Made by a program: the position numbers and the translations under genes
In this document: one piece after another, positions 32,001 to 39,844 of the stretch
Layout of the letters: the number at the start of each line of letters is the position of its first letter
Position numbering within the stretch: the stretch's first letter is position 1
Assembly (NCBI RefSeq): GCF_039621855.1
Contig: NZ_CP155071.1
Coordinates: 1,240,001-1,304,000 of the forward strand
Source of the DNA: Erwinia sp. HDF1-3R
GTDB taxonomy: Bacteria; Pseudomonadota; Gammaproteobacteria; Enterobacterales; Enterobacteriaceae
Direction of reading: 5' to 3'
Length of the DNA: 64,000 nt
The notes under the pieces: generated by a model
What the model saw: the letters and a program-made list of their open reading frames with translations, nothing else
Told to the model about the DNA's origin: nothing
Databases searched by the model: none

Positions 32001-33241
32001 CAGGCCCCGGTCAGGCGAACCTGTCCGCTGACGGTTGTGTAGCGGCAGACCACGCGCTGCCCGGCGCTGTCGGTGAGTGAATGCAGGGTATGGTCGTCGT
32101 TCCAGTCAAAAAGAATATCGTTACCACAGGGTTCTGTGAGGCGTAGCGGCAGGGAAGGGGCATTTTCGCGTAATGGCTGGTAATGACAGCGTTCGCCGCT
32201 GATATCATACACTGACCATGTATCGTCCTGATGGTGTTCCAGACAGCGCTTCTCCGGTTCACAGAAGGTTCGCTGACCTTTCGGAACAGGAGGAAATGAC
32301 ACGTAATCGCCGGACGGTGCACGCCACACCAGCCCGTCCTGATACCGTTCAAGCCGGGTTTCCCAGAAAAGTGACCAGCCACGGCCCAGCACGCTGTCGC
32401 CGGGATTGCCACTGCGCCAGTAACGCTGCCAGACCACCGGCAGACGGGAGGGTAATACGAAATCCAGCTCGTCATCACCCGAGAGAAACTTCTGCCCACT
32501 GACGATATCCACCGGACGCGCGATGATGCCCACGGCAGCGGCACCGGTCATCAGCACACCAGCGCGGCAGGCGATACGGGCCAGCTTGTTGATACCCGGA
32601 ATTTTACTGAACAGTCTGCCCAGTGCACCGACTTTGCCAGCCGCTCCACCTGCTCCGCCGAGCAGTCCTGCAAATAACAACGTCAGGTCAGAGGCTTTAT
32701 ACAGTTTTTCAGGGACTTCAGATTGTATGGGCAGGGTCGGCTGCGGCTCACCGCCAATGCGCACGTTCCCTGAACCCGTCATCACTTTGCCGCCACAGGT
32801 GGTCTGGTCACCTGTACGGGCAGCCGGCAGGCCGTTAATAAATACGCGTGAGGAACCTTCGGCCATCTGCTGTGAACCACCGTCCTTAGCGCATTCCACC
32901 ATGCTGTTTGTCGCAACGGCGGCAGGTCTGCCGTTAATGAACACGTTATGAGAGCCGGTGGCGATAACGCCTTCCTTCTGCATGCTGGCCGCGCCCGCAT
33001 CCGCGATACTGTCCCGTGCTGCCGTCGCCAGTTCACCGGTCAGGTATCCCACCGCCAGGCTGGCCCCGACCAGCAGCACGCCAATGCCGAGACAGGACGC
33101 ACCGAGACCGGCAATCATCATTGCCCCGGCGGCAATACCACCGGCAGCCGCAATCAGTCCACCGACAATCGTTCCGGCAATCATCCCTGCCAGCGCATGA
33201 GAATGGCCGATATCATCGTCCACGCGTGCCGCTTCAAACAT
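29036..33241 (-). CDS. Rhs-family T6SS effector (PAAR, Rhs core, variable tip)
   Basis: A 1401-residue polymorphic toxin delivered on the T6SS spike. Residues about 16-72 are two hydrophobic segments that an Eag chaperone would shield. About 90-165 is a PAAR domain (HNVFINGRPAAVATN; GSSRVFINGLPAARTGD; GSGNVRIGG). About 240-1286 is the YD-repeat shell (many YDxxGRL/YDALGR units) ending in DPIGLAGGWNLYQYAPN and DPWGL. The last 115 residues are the toxin tip: SRAARREAMRQSGIPTSQQ, then MDISHPDKPHWEAG and YGRPQLRNGKGKAYY; basic, soluble, likely nuclease-like, but I cannot assign its family. Preceded by the Eag gene (17-bp gap) and coupled to a putative immunity gene. Confidence 0.95.
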   Translation of the reverse strand: MFEAARVDDDIGHSHALAGMIAGTIVGGLIAAAGGIAAGAMMIAGLGASCLGIGVLLVGASLAVGYLTGELATAARDSIADAGAASMQKEGVIATGSHNVFINGRPAAVATNSMVECAKDGGSQQMAEGSSRVFINGLPAARTGDQTTCGGKVMTGSGNVRIGGEPQPTLPIQSEVPEKLYKASDLTLLFAGLLGGAGGAAGKVGALGRLFSKIPGINKLARIACRAGVLMTGAAAVGIIARPVDIVSGQKFLSGDDELDFVLPSRLPVVWQRYWRSGNPGDSVLGRGWSLFWETRLERYQDGLVWRAPSGDYVSFPPVPKGQRTFCEPEKRCLEHHQDDTWSVYDISGERCHYQPLRENAPSLPLRLTEPCGNDILFDWNDDHTLHSLTDSAGQRVVCRYTTVSGQVRLTGAWLDNEICLVSYGFDDKARVISVTGRGGQVRRRFGWYDDGDGMDLLRSHEDGNGLVNEYLWQNIDGLPRVVAYRNSAGEQLDFEYDFENGTRRATREDGVQADWLVDDDNNVARFTDYDGRQTSFVYHNGELCDVILPDGAMRHSQWDRYGRLTSETDPAGRTTEYYWFRNTDRIARTVYPDSTATQATYDLNGRLLSETDALNHTSTYHYPDEEETLPDRITDASGGDVLLEWNRQGLMTQRTDCSGSMTRFTYDRFGQLLSSEDAEGNVTRRKWNDAGQLTALIRADGSQETLLWNEHGQLTAWRDPLESDVLWTYNRLGLPLSQTGRNGIMRRWHYDARGNLLRLENGNGGEYRFTYDPSGRPLNEIRPDHTTRQMEWNERGLLITLLESGRPDNDGGIPRRVQQFSYDSSGLLTFRTTRDARYHYQRDNSGQLTGLTRTPTAEGLALGIEADDVQFTFDAAGKLLTEQGVNGELHSAYDVLGNLTALTLPGGQQISWLHYGSGHVSAIRFNQQTISEFTRDRLHREVSRTQGTREQTRQYDSMGRRTLQRSIGGLAPNLPEQAIFERAFNYTGRGEVSDVSDTLRGSTIYGYDGEGRLLRHYEARPEHSTRTFRYDAADNLLPDNDLSALPLTENRLTHWQNLFMKYDWWGNLVSRRSGLYEQHYEYDAENRLIHAEGTGPEGRFTAHYHYDALGRRTRKTVTTQRGTAETRFLWQGYRLLQEQQQNGQCQTCIYDPNEAYSPLARVDHLCDDSRGEILWFSTDLNGAPLEITDESGELRWSGHYGSFGDVARQTEGFHRLARQTALHHQPLRYAGQYADSETGLHYNLFRYYDPQIGRFTVQDPIGLAGGWNLYQYAPNPLGWIDPWGLNNENIGSENNPFSTSRAARREAMRQSGIPTSQQPLSQSINNSGREYSYEAQKPGGGTGMTSVQEQTMDISHPDKPHWEAGAVKTDDAGNPRINKYGRPQLRNGKGKAYYAKGTCK

Positions 33242-33258
33242 AACAACGTTCCTTATTG

Positions 33259-33696
33259 TCAGGTGTTAAACCGAAAACTGCCGAGGAGTGCCTGAAAGCA
33301 CTGGCTGTCCATGTCCCTGATTTTTTCCACACGGGACATAGTGAACACCAAAATATGCTTCTCCGCTGTATTAAAGACGGCCTGCTGCTGAAAGACCTTC
33401 TGGTTATCACGAAAGTAGCTGGCATGCACACATTCACCGTGTGCAATATTTTCCCCCAGCACGGCTGCCACGCGCAGAGACAGTTTCCATCCTTTAAGAT
33501 GTTTATCCATGAGCGCTGTCTGGCGGTCGATATAGTCTTGCAGCACCTCTCCATTACTGAGGGTATCTCGTGAGATGTTAAATGCGGGGGCGTTCTCGCC
33601 GGGTAGAGTAAAAACATTAACCGTGCGGTCCTGATACTGGTCAGGAAGCGTTATCCGGCCTTCTGTGAACAGACAGGTAGCGTGGCTTTCGGACAT
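33259..33696 (-). CDS. Eag-type (DUF1795) chaperone for Rhs effector
   Basis: A 145-residue member of the DUF1795/DcrB-like Eag family, which binds the N-terminal transmembrane segments of PAAR-Rhs effectors and helps load them on VgrG. Family features: FTEGRITLPDQYQDRTVNVF, LSNGEVLQDYIDRQ, and VFTMSRVEKI near the end. I chose ATG at 33696; an extension to 33750 adds 18 residues without family similarity. First gene of the eag-rhs-immunity operon. Confidence 0.9.
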   Translation of the reverse strand: MSESHATCLFTEGRITLPDQYQDRTVNVFTLPGENAPAFNISRDTLSNGEVLQDYIDRQTALMDKHLKGWKLSLRVAAVLGENIAHGECVHASYFRDNQKVFQQQAVFNTAEKHILVFTMSRVEKIRDMDSQCFQALLGSFRFNT

Positions 33697-33849
33697 TGAG
33701 CAGATTCCCTGTGCCTGAGAAAACGTAAGTTTGCCACAGGGTATGCCCACTGGCTATATGCGCAACCGGGTTTTCACTAACCCAAAGCGAGACATAAAAA
33801 GACTGACTTCCAGAGAGCAGTGGGTCAGCAAGCATCCTTTTCCCGTCTC

Positions 33850-34085
33850 ACAAATCCATTAATTGATTAAAATCTCTTTGAGTTATTGATCTGTGAAATC
33901 GATCGATGTGGTTAAATTGATAGTTATGGCGATTGATAATTTCATGTCGATTGGTAATTAATTGTCTAAATCAATCGATAAATTAACATTGATATTTTAT
34001 GACTACTAACTGTAATGAATTTTATCGATAAAACCGCTCTGACAGGTTCTTTCTTCAGATCAATTATATCAACTAATTAGATGAT
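33850..34085. promoter_or_regulatory. AT-rich leader of the eag-rhs operon
   Basis: About 235 bp without a gene, very AT-rich, holding at least seven TTGAT or ATCAA pentamers, several inside ATCGAT or ATTGATAA contexts. Such DNA is a typical H-NS target and is likely to contain the operon promoter. I saw no single convincing promoter or known operator. The flanking 33697-33849 shows nothing further. Confidence 0.5.
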
Positions 34086-34171
34086 ATTTGGTGGGGGGGT
34101 ATGTCAGGATGTCCGTTTGGCGGTACAGGAATCCAGGAGCATCTGTCAGTTTGTAAAGGTTGTGGAGCTGA

Positions 34172-34516
34172 AAGAGTAAAAGGCCACGTCGCCAGCAGAC
34201 GATGAAGGAGCTGGCAAAAGACATCTGGAACCGACCGTGGAGTACTGAACGGCGAACGGACTGGCAGCAATGGATAGCGCTGGCGAGAAGTTGCGATGTA
34301 CCGGTAATGAGAAACATGGCCGGTACAATCAGCAAAAGGTTATACGGGATACTGAATGTCATACGGCATAACGTCTCAAATGGCAATGCTGAAGCCCTGA
34401 ACAGCTAAATAAGGTTGCTGAGAATAAAAGCCAGAGGTTACCGGAACAGGGAGCGCTTTAAGCTGGGAGTAATGTTCCATTACGGTAAGCTGAATATGAG
34501 CTTCTGCGCGTTTTGA
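34172..34516 (+). pseudogene. ISL3-family transposase C-terminal fragment
   Basis: The frame reads MKELAKDIWNRPWSTERR, WQQWIALARSC, NVIRHNVSNGNAEALNS and, after an in-frame TAA at 34406-34408, IRLLRIKARGYRNRERFKLG to a final stop at 34516. This is the C-terminal end of an ISL3-type DDE transposase (the NGxAExxNSxI and GYRNRxRF blocks). An AAA-to-TAA change explains the internal stop. No N-terminal part or inverted repeats were found, so it is dead. Confidence 0.82.
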
Positions 34517-34524
34517 TTAACCGT

Positions 34525-35133
34525 TTATTTCTTAATTGGAATATCTTCGTTGATTGAGATTGCCTGTTTTCTTGGAAAATCGTAAGTGATTGGGATTGCC
34601 TGTTCTCTTGGATTATCGTAGTTGGTTGAGATCGCATGTTCTACAGAAAATGCAGATCTTTCGGATTGCTTACTTGCTGGAATAGCATCCGAATCGGACG
34701 GGGTTGTACTTAATTGATCTTTTAATCGCTGCAAACGCCATTGCTCAAACTCTTCAAATGGAACGAAATCAGTATCATTGTCATCTACAGTGCTGATGGG
34801 GGCGGTTAACGGTTTATGGGTATCAGATACATCATGAGAGGCACTCTGTTTCCTGGACGGAACATCATCAAAGTGAACTTTTTTATTCGATTCTCCTACT
34901 GAAGCCATGAGTTCTTTGAAGTGAGTATATTCTTCAGCACTCATTCTTAATTTGGGATGCAAAGACGAACATCGCGGCTTGATGTCTGAGGCTTTAACGT
35001 TCGTACTGGTTGTAACATATCCGCCAGATGAATGGATATTTTGAGTTGAATTCTTTGAGGTGGATGAGGTATCGACAAAGGAATCGATACTTAAGGTTGA
35101 ATTACATAAGCATGAATTGATATTAAAAGGCAT
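34525..35133 (-). CDS. Ser/Thr-rich protein with C-terminal 12-residue repeats
   Basis: Not recognised. 202 residues from ATG at 35133, which has a strong CAGGAGGG site. The first 50 residues are rich in Ser, Thr and Asn with no Asp or Glu before residue 17 (MPFNINSCLCNSTLSI), a composition often found in type III secretion signals. The middle is charged and helical (FVPFEEFEQWRLQRLKDQL). The C-terminus has three imperfect 12-residue repeats around EQAIPITYDFPR. No membrane segment. I found no hrp-box promoter upstream. It could be a secreted effector or an island protein of other kind; the effector idea is inference. Confidence 0.6.
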   Translation of the reverse strand: MPFNINSCLCNSTLSIDSFVDTSSTSKNSTQNIHSSGGYVTTSTNVKASDIKPRCSSLHPKLRMSAEEYTHFKELMASVGESNKKVHFDDVPSRKQSASHDVSDTHKPLTAPISTVDDNDTDFVPFEEFEQWRLQRLKDQLSTTPSDSDAIPASKQSERSAFSVEHAISTNYDNPREQAIPITYDFPRKQAISINEDIPIKK

Positions 35134-35405
35134 ACGCCCTCCTGATAAGACTGACTGTAAATGAAGGGGGAATAATATCAAGAAACAGAGTTTATCTTAT
35201 ACGTGTTTAACCCCTATAAAGACAATATGAGCGAATTTTTCACACCATAATCGGAGAAGACCCATTTATATACAGTTTTTTGTTGGCCCGGTCGGGAGAA
35301 CAGTGGGATCAATGCCCAGGATGACACGAAAACCCCTTAAAATGCTATTATCCACACCAGCCGACTGAGGCAGTAACTGACACCCACCTTAACTCCCGGG
35401 GATGA

Positions 35406-35654
35406 ATGATGAACAATGACGTACCGCTAAAATTTTATGACATCGTAGATGAGTATTCGACGGAATCTGCAAAGCCGGTAAGCGACCTGGAGCGTGACCC
35501 TCTGGCGCGTTATTTCCAGCTGCTAGTCACCCGCTTAATGAATAACGAAGAGATCAGCGAGAGTACACAAACTGAGCTGGCCAGGGAGGCGGGCATCGAC
35601 GCGCTTCGTATTGATGACATTGCGACGTTTCTGAATCAGTGGGGCAATGAGTAG
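35406..35654 (+). CDS. Unrecognised small acidic protein
   Basis: An 82-residue acidic protein, mostly helical ([40 protein letters not shown]). No signal peptide or membrane segment. Start at 35406 or at the adjacent ATG 35409; GGGGATGA provides a ribosome site. The size and helical pattern recall the small YmgB/YcgZ-type regulators but I see no convincing match. It marks the return to GC-richer DNA after the island. Confidence 0.6.
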   Translation: MMNNDVPLKFYDIVDEYSTESAKPVSDLERDPLARYFQLLVTRLMNNEEISESTQTELAREAGIDALRIDDIATFLNQWGNE

Positions 35655-35829
35655 CTCTTTTAAGACAGCCGATTTTTCAATCCTTTACCCCGCACCCTCA
35701 ACGCTTTAGATAATATCCCCCACAGCAATGTCGCCCGCCGTGCTCTCCGTTACCCCGGGGCGCACTGGCGGATAAATGCGCTGCGCGCGATATCATATTC
35801 TTGCAGGACATAAACGCCGCAGGATAAAG

Positions 35830-36258
35830 ATGATGACAGCGACTGATATTGGTTTGACCCACGTTGCCTTTGAAGTGAAAGATATCGCGAAAAGTATCGA
35901 TTTTTATCAGCGCTATGCCGCGATGAAGGTCGTTCATCAGCGTGAGCCGGGCGTACCGGAGGCTGAGAAAGTGGCATGGCTCAGCGATCTTACCCGGCGC
36001 TTTGCCATTGTGCTGGTGCAGACGCAGGCGGGAAGGGATACGCCTCTTGGTCCGTTTGGGCATCTGGGCGTGGCCTGCGCAACCATTGATGAAATTGATA
36101 TAAAAGTGAGCATGGCCGAACGGGAAGGAGTGCTGCGCAAGCCGCCACAGCAATCCGGCCCGCCAGTGGGCTACTGGGCGCTGTTTGCTGACCCGGACGG
36201 TAATACGCTTGAACTCTCCTGTGGGCAGCAGATCGGCTTTACGATCGATGAAGTCTGA
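35830..36258 (+). CDS. VOC-family (glyoxalase-like) protein
   Basis: A 142-residue vicinal-oxygen-chelate protein. It starts with the typical strand GLTHVAFEVKDIAKSIDFYQR, and metal-ligand positions appear as His (THVAF), His (FGHLGVAC) and Glu (DPDGNTLELSCG). Such proteins include glyoxalases, dioxygenases and antibiotic-resistance thiol transferases. The substrate is unknown. ATG at 35830 (AGGATAAAG upstream) or 35833 are equally possible starts. Confidence 0.85.
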   Translation: MMTATDIGLTHVAFEVKDIAKSIDFYQRYAAMKVVHQREPGVPEAEKVAWLSDLTRRFAIVLVQTQAGRDTPLGPFGHLGVACATIDEIDIKVSMAEREGVLRKPPQQSGPPVGYWALFADPDGNTLELSCGQQIGFTIDEV

Positions 36259-36427
36259 TCCCGCCATAACGACCTACGCCAGCCCCGTTCCTTTTGAGGA
36301 GCGGGTGGGTAGAAATATCAATTAACAAACTTAATGAGTTATCACGGCCTCGGCGCTTGCGATTTTACCGGTAACATTCTAACTTTTCAGAATGTTCTTT
36401 AACCCTGTAAACGTTGAGGTGCTCGCC

Positions 36428-36565
36428 ATGAAGTTAGCGAATGTGTTTGTATTATTTGAAAAAATCGCATTGTTATTGTTTGTTGTCCTGCTGGGCTATC
36501 TGATAATAACAGGCGTTTTTTCTGCAACAGGCGTCGATCATAGCTGGCCTTACCCACATCGATAG
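36428..36565 (+). CDS. 45-residue single-pass membrane peptide
   Basis: A short frame MKLANVFVLFEKIALLLFVV followed by LLGYLIITGVFSATG and a His/Pro-rich tail ending WPYPHR. One strong transmembrane helix spans about residues 8-32. GAGGTG lies seven bases before the ATG. It stands alone between the VOC gene and crtZ. No family recognised; the ribosome site and clean membrane helix are the reasons to call it. Confidence 0.55.
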   Translation: MKLANVFVLFEKIALLLFVVLLGYLIITGVFSATGVDHSWPYPHR

Positions 36566-36895
36566 CTAAGAGATCCACCAGGGAATACGCAATATAATTA
36601 ATAAAAAAACGATAAAAAAACCTTTTCGCACTTGCACTTACCGTTAAACCTTCCGTTCAGCACACGTCAGCTTTGCTCACCATAAGCGAGTAGCCTCTTT
36701 GGCACAACGCCCCCAATTTCAAGGTTTTCCCTGACCTTCGTGGTTAGCATTCCCCCATCCGCCGTTAAGTCACGCAGTTAATTCAGCGTATGGCTCTGCC
36801 TGGCTCAGAAACAAAGCGTTAATTCAGTAAAACTCAGTCGTCGGGCAGTTTATCTATTAAGCTTACTGCCATCGAACCGGAGAAGAGCGAATAAG
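36566..36895. promoter_or_regulatory. crtZ upstream region with paired 10-bp repeats
   Basis: 330 bp without a gene. It contains two perfect direct repeats GTTAATTCAG at 36777-36786 and 36818-36827, 41 bp apart, about four helical turns, some 70-120 bp before crtZ. They could bind a regulator or be chance. Nothing else stands out. Confidence 0.4.
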
Positions 36896-37429
36896 ATGCA
36901 GCTGTTGTACAACGCATTAATCGTGCTGTTTACCATCATCGTGATGGAAGTGGTGGCGGCACTGGCCCATAAGTACATTATGCATAGCTGGGGGTGGGGC
37001 TGGCATCATTCTCATCACCGGCCACATAAGGGCGGGCTGGAGTTAAATGACCTTTATGCGGTGGTCTTTGCGGTGCTTGCCATTGTGCTGATCTATCTGG
37101 GCAGTACCGGCGTCTGGCCACTCCAGTGGATTGGTGCGGGCATGACCGCCTACGGCGCGCTCTATTTTATCGTTCACGACGGGCTGGTGCACCAGCGCTG
37201 GCCGTTTCGCTATATACCCCGGCGCGGCTACCTGAAGCGTCTCTATATGGCGCATCGTCTGCATCACGCCGTCCGGGGCCGCGAGGGCTGCGTCTCTTTC
37301 GGATTCCTGTATGCGCCGCCGCTGTCGAAGCTGCAAAAAACGCTGCGCCAGCGGCACGGTAAGCCGGTCAGCGAGGACGCTGCCAGAGCGAATCGGGACG
37401 CGGGCCCGGCTTCGCAAGACGAGAAGTAA
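36896..37429 (+). CDS. crtZ: Beta-carotene hydroxylase
   Basis: A membrane di-iron hydroxylase that converts beta-carotene to zeaxanthin. 177 residues. All His clusters of the family are present: AHKYIMH, WGWHHSHHRPHKGGLE, IVHDGLVHQRWP and HRLHHAVRGREGC, along with several membrane helices. Transcribed opposite to the rest of the crt genes; its 3' end overlaps crtB by 62 bp, as in other Erwinia/Pantoea clusters. GGAGAAGAG precedes the start. Confidence 0.97.
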   Translation: MQLLYNALIVLFTIIVMEVVAALAHKYIMHSWGWGWHHSHHRPHKGGLELNDLYAVVFAVLAIVLIYLGSTGVWPLQWIGAGMTAYGALYFIVHDGLVHQRWPFRYIPRRGYLKRLYMAHRLHHAVRGREGCVSFGFLYAPPLSKLQKTLRQRHGKPVSEDAARANRDAGPASQDEK

Positions 37430-38366
37430 GCGCCAGCCCAGCCCCCGAGAGCAGTAGCCCCAGTTTCTCGCCTTTGCTGGTGCCCTGACGCCGGTCCCAG
37501 GCCTGTTCTCCGGCGTTGCTGACCTTGACGCCGATCTCCCGGTAGACGCCACGGGCAGTAGCAATCGCCCAGGCGGAGCGAAGTGGCAATCCGGTCAGGC
37601 CCGCCCGGGCCGACTGATAGTAAGGCTCGGCGGCGTCGACCAGCCGCCGGGATACTCTTGCCAGCGCGGCCCGGTTGACTGGGCTGGCATAGTTCGCCCT
37701 GTCCATACCCTCTTCAGCCAGCCAGCGAGTAGGCAGGTAGCAGCGCCCGCCGTGGGCATCTTCCACAATATCACGCGCAATATTGGTGAGCTGAAAGGCC
37801 AGCCCAAGATCGCAGGCCCGATCCAGCACGGCGGGATCGCGCACGCCCATCACCTGCGCCATCATCAGCCCGACGACCCCGGCTACGTGATAGCAGTAGC
37901 GCAGGGTGTCATCAAGGGTGTAATAAGCCTCGCCCCGCACGTCCATGGCGTAACCTTCAAGGTGATCGAAAGCCAGCCGTTCTGGAATGGCGCTGGCCAG
38001 GGCTACTTCCTGAAAGGCGGCAAAGGCGGGTTCCGACACAGGGGCGCCGCTAAGCGCCTGATGGGTGAGGACTTTAAGCCTTTCCAGCCGCTGCTCCGGG
38101 CTGCTGTCAGCGGTTACGTAGCCCGCGCCAGCGTCCGGGCTGTCAGATAGCGGGTTGCTAAACGCAGAGTGAGGACTGTATTCCGCCCCGTCACGGCTGA
38201 AACCCAGCTCCTGGCCATCTATAACGTCGTCGCAGTGACGGCACCAGGCATAGAGCATCAGCGCGCTGCGACGCGTCTTTGCGTCAAACAGCTTTGAGGC
38301 GGACGCAAAGCTTTTCGAGCCGACCGCCATAGTCTGGGTAGCGTGAGTAAGTAAAGGCTGATTCAA
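37368..38366 (-). CDS. crtB: Phytoene synthase
   Basis: Condenses two geranylgeranyl diphosphates to phytoene. Both aspartate motifs are visible, RHCDDVIDGQ and NIARDIVEDAHGGRCYLP. At 332 residues it is longer than the usual ~309 because of an insertion of roughly 15-20 residues after the first motif (around SPHSAFSNPLSDSPDAGAG). The insertion lies in a normally variable loop, so activity is probably kept. The start overlaps the crtI stop by four bases. Confidence 0.96.
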   Translation of the reverse strand: MNQPLLTHATQTMAVGSKSFASASKLFDAKTRRSALMLYAWCRHCDDVIDGQELGFSRDGAEYSPHSAFSNPLSDSPDAGAGYVTADSSPEQRLERLKVLTHQALSGAPVSEPAFAAFQEVALASAIPERLAFDHLEGYAMDVRGEAYYTLDDTLRYCYHVAGVVGLMMAQVMGVRDPAVLDRACDLGLAFQLTNIARDIVEDAHGGRCYLPTRWLAEEGMDRANYASPVNRAALARVSRRLVDAAEPYYQSARAGLTGLPLRSAWAIATARGVYREIGVKVSNAGEQAWDRRQGTSKGEKLGLLLSGAGLALTSRLAKPGPRPDSLWQRPR

Positions 38367-39844
38367 GGGGCTAAATCCTCCAGCATCAGGCCGGCGGTGG
38401 CCTTGGCGGAGCCGATCACGCCCGGTACGCCTGCGCCGGGGTGTGTGCCGGCGCCCACCAGGTAGAGGTTAGTAATGTGACTGTCGCGGTTATGTGGGCG
38501 GAACCAGGCGCTTTGGGTCAGAATCGGTTCTACCGAGAAGGCCGAACCAAGATGTGCGCCCAGTTCGTCGCGAAAATCGAAGGGGGTAAACATCCGGTGG
38601 GTGACCAGCTGCTGGCGCAGGCCAGGCATATAGCGCTCCTCCAGATAGTCGAAGATGCGATCGCGCAGGCGCGGCCCTTCCACGTCCCAGTCGAGATCGG
38701 CAGTACCCAGGTGCGGCACGGGGGCCAGCACGTAGTAGCTGCCGCAGCCCGGCGGGGCCAGCGACGGGTCGGTGACGCAGGGGGCATGCAGATAGAGCGA
38801 AAAGTCGTCGGCCAGGCTGTTGCGGGTAAAAATATCGCTGATCAGCTCTTCGTAGCGCGGGCCGAAGCATACCGTATGGTGCGCCAGCTGGCTGTGATGA
38901 TGATTAAGCCCGAAGTAGAGCACGAACAGAGAGTTGCTCATGCGCTTACGCTTAAGAGAGGTCGCGCGCGCCGCACCTCTGGGGTGGTGGCCGAGCAGCT
39001 TTTCATAGGTATGCACTACATCCGCATTTGAGGCGACGGCGGGCGTATCAATACGGCGACCATCGGTCAGGTGAACCGCTGAAATCTTATCGCCCTGGGT
39101 TTCCAGCCGATCAACCTCCGCGTTCAGCTCAATTTTTCCGCCGAGATCCTCAAACAGCTTCACCATGCCCTGCACCAGCGCCCCGGTTCCGCCCCGGGGG
39201 AACCACACGCCCCATTCCCGCTCCAGGGCGTGGATCAGGGTGTAAATGGAGGAGGTGGTAAAGGGGTTGCCGCCGACCAGCAGCGAGTGAAAAGAGAAAG
39301 CCTGACGCAGGTGTTCGTCCTCAATAAACGAGGCAACCATGCTGTAGACGCTGCGCCAGGCCTGGAGGCGGGCCAGCTGAGGCCCGGCACGCAGCATATC
39401 GCGGAAAGAGAGAAAGGGGACGGTGCCGAGTTTCAGGTAGCCCTCTTTAAACACCGCGCGCGAATAGTCGAGAAAACGCTGATAGCCCGCTACATCGCGG
39501 GGATTGAAGCGGGCGATCTGCGCCTCCAGTGCAGGCTGATCGTTATCGTAGTCCAGCACCCGGCCCGTTTCCCAGCAGAGGCGATAAAAGGGTTTAACCG
39601 GCAGCAGTTCGACGTAATCTGCCATGCGTTTACCGGTCAGGGCAAACAGCTCCTCAATGGCGGTGGGATCGGTAATCACCGTTGGCCCGGCGTCAAAGGT
39701 AAAACCCTGATCCTGGTAGACGTAAGCGCGCCCGCCGGGCTTGTCTCGCCCTTCAAGCAGCAGCGTGGGAATGCCCGCCGACTGTAGCCGAATGGCTAAT
39801 GCCAGCCCGCCGAAGCCGGCTCCTACAACAATTGTTCTTTTCAT
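38363..39844 (-). CDS. crtI: Phytoene desaturase (lycopene-forming)
   Basis: An FAD-dependent desaturase performing the four desaturations from phytoene to lycopene. 493 residues. The dinucleotide-binding motif is at the N-terminus (VVGAGFGGLALAIRLQ, then EGRDKPGGRAYVY), and the C-terminal carotenoid-oxidase block is NLYLVGAGTHPGAGVPGVIG. Coupled by 4-bp overlaps to crtY upstream and crtB downstream. Confidence 0.97.
   Translation of the reverse strand: MKRTIVVGAGFGGLALAIRLQSAGIPTLLLEGRDKPGGRAYVYQDQGFTFDAGPTVITDPTAIEELFALTGKRMADYVELLPVKPFYRLCWETGRVLDYDNDQPALEAQIARFNPRDVAGYQRFLDYSRAVFKEGYLKLGTVPFLSFRDMLRAGPQLARLQAWRSVYSMVASFIEDEHLRQAFSFHSLLVGGNPFTTSSIYTLIHALEREWGVWFPRGGTGALVQGMVKLFEDLGGKIELNAEVDRLETQGDKISAVHLTDGRRIDTPAVASNADVVHTYEKLLGHHPRGAARATSLKRKRMSNSLFVLYFGLNHHHSQLAHHTVCFGPRYEELISDIFTRNSLADDFSLYLHAPCVTDPSLAPPGCGSYYVLAPVPHLGTADLDWDVEGPRLRDRIFDYLEERYMPGLRQQLVTHRMFTPFDFRDELGAHLGSAFSVEPILTQSAWFRPHNRDSHITNLYLVGAGTHPGAGVPGVIGSAKATAGLMLEDLAP

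Noticed and set aside
34069..34386. 105-residue open frame on the minus strand over the ISL3 fragment.
   Set aside because: The plus-strand frame matches a transposase C-terminus, so the opposite frame is a shadow.
35134..35400. hrp-box promoter for the Ser/Thr-rich protein.
   Set aside because: The GGAACC half-site is absent on the relevant strand.
25405..36300. Second copy of the tRNA-Thr 3' end as an attachment site.
   Set aside because: I saw no copy of GGTATCGGCACCA or a clear part of it downstream.
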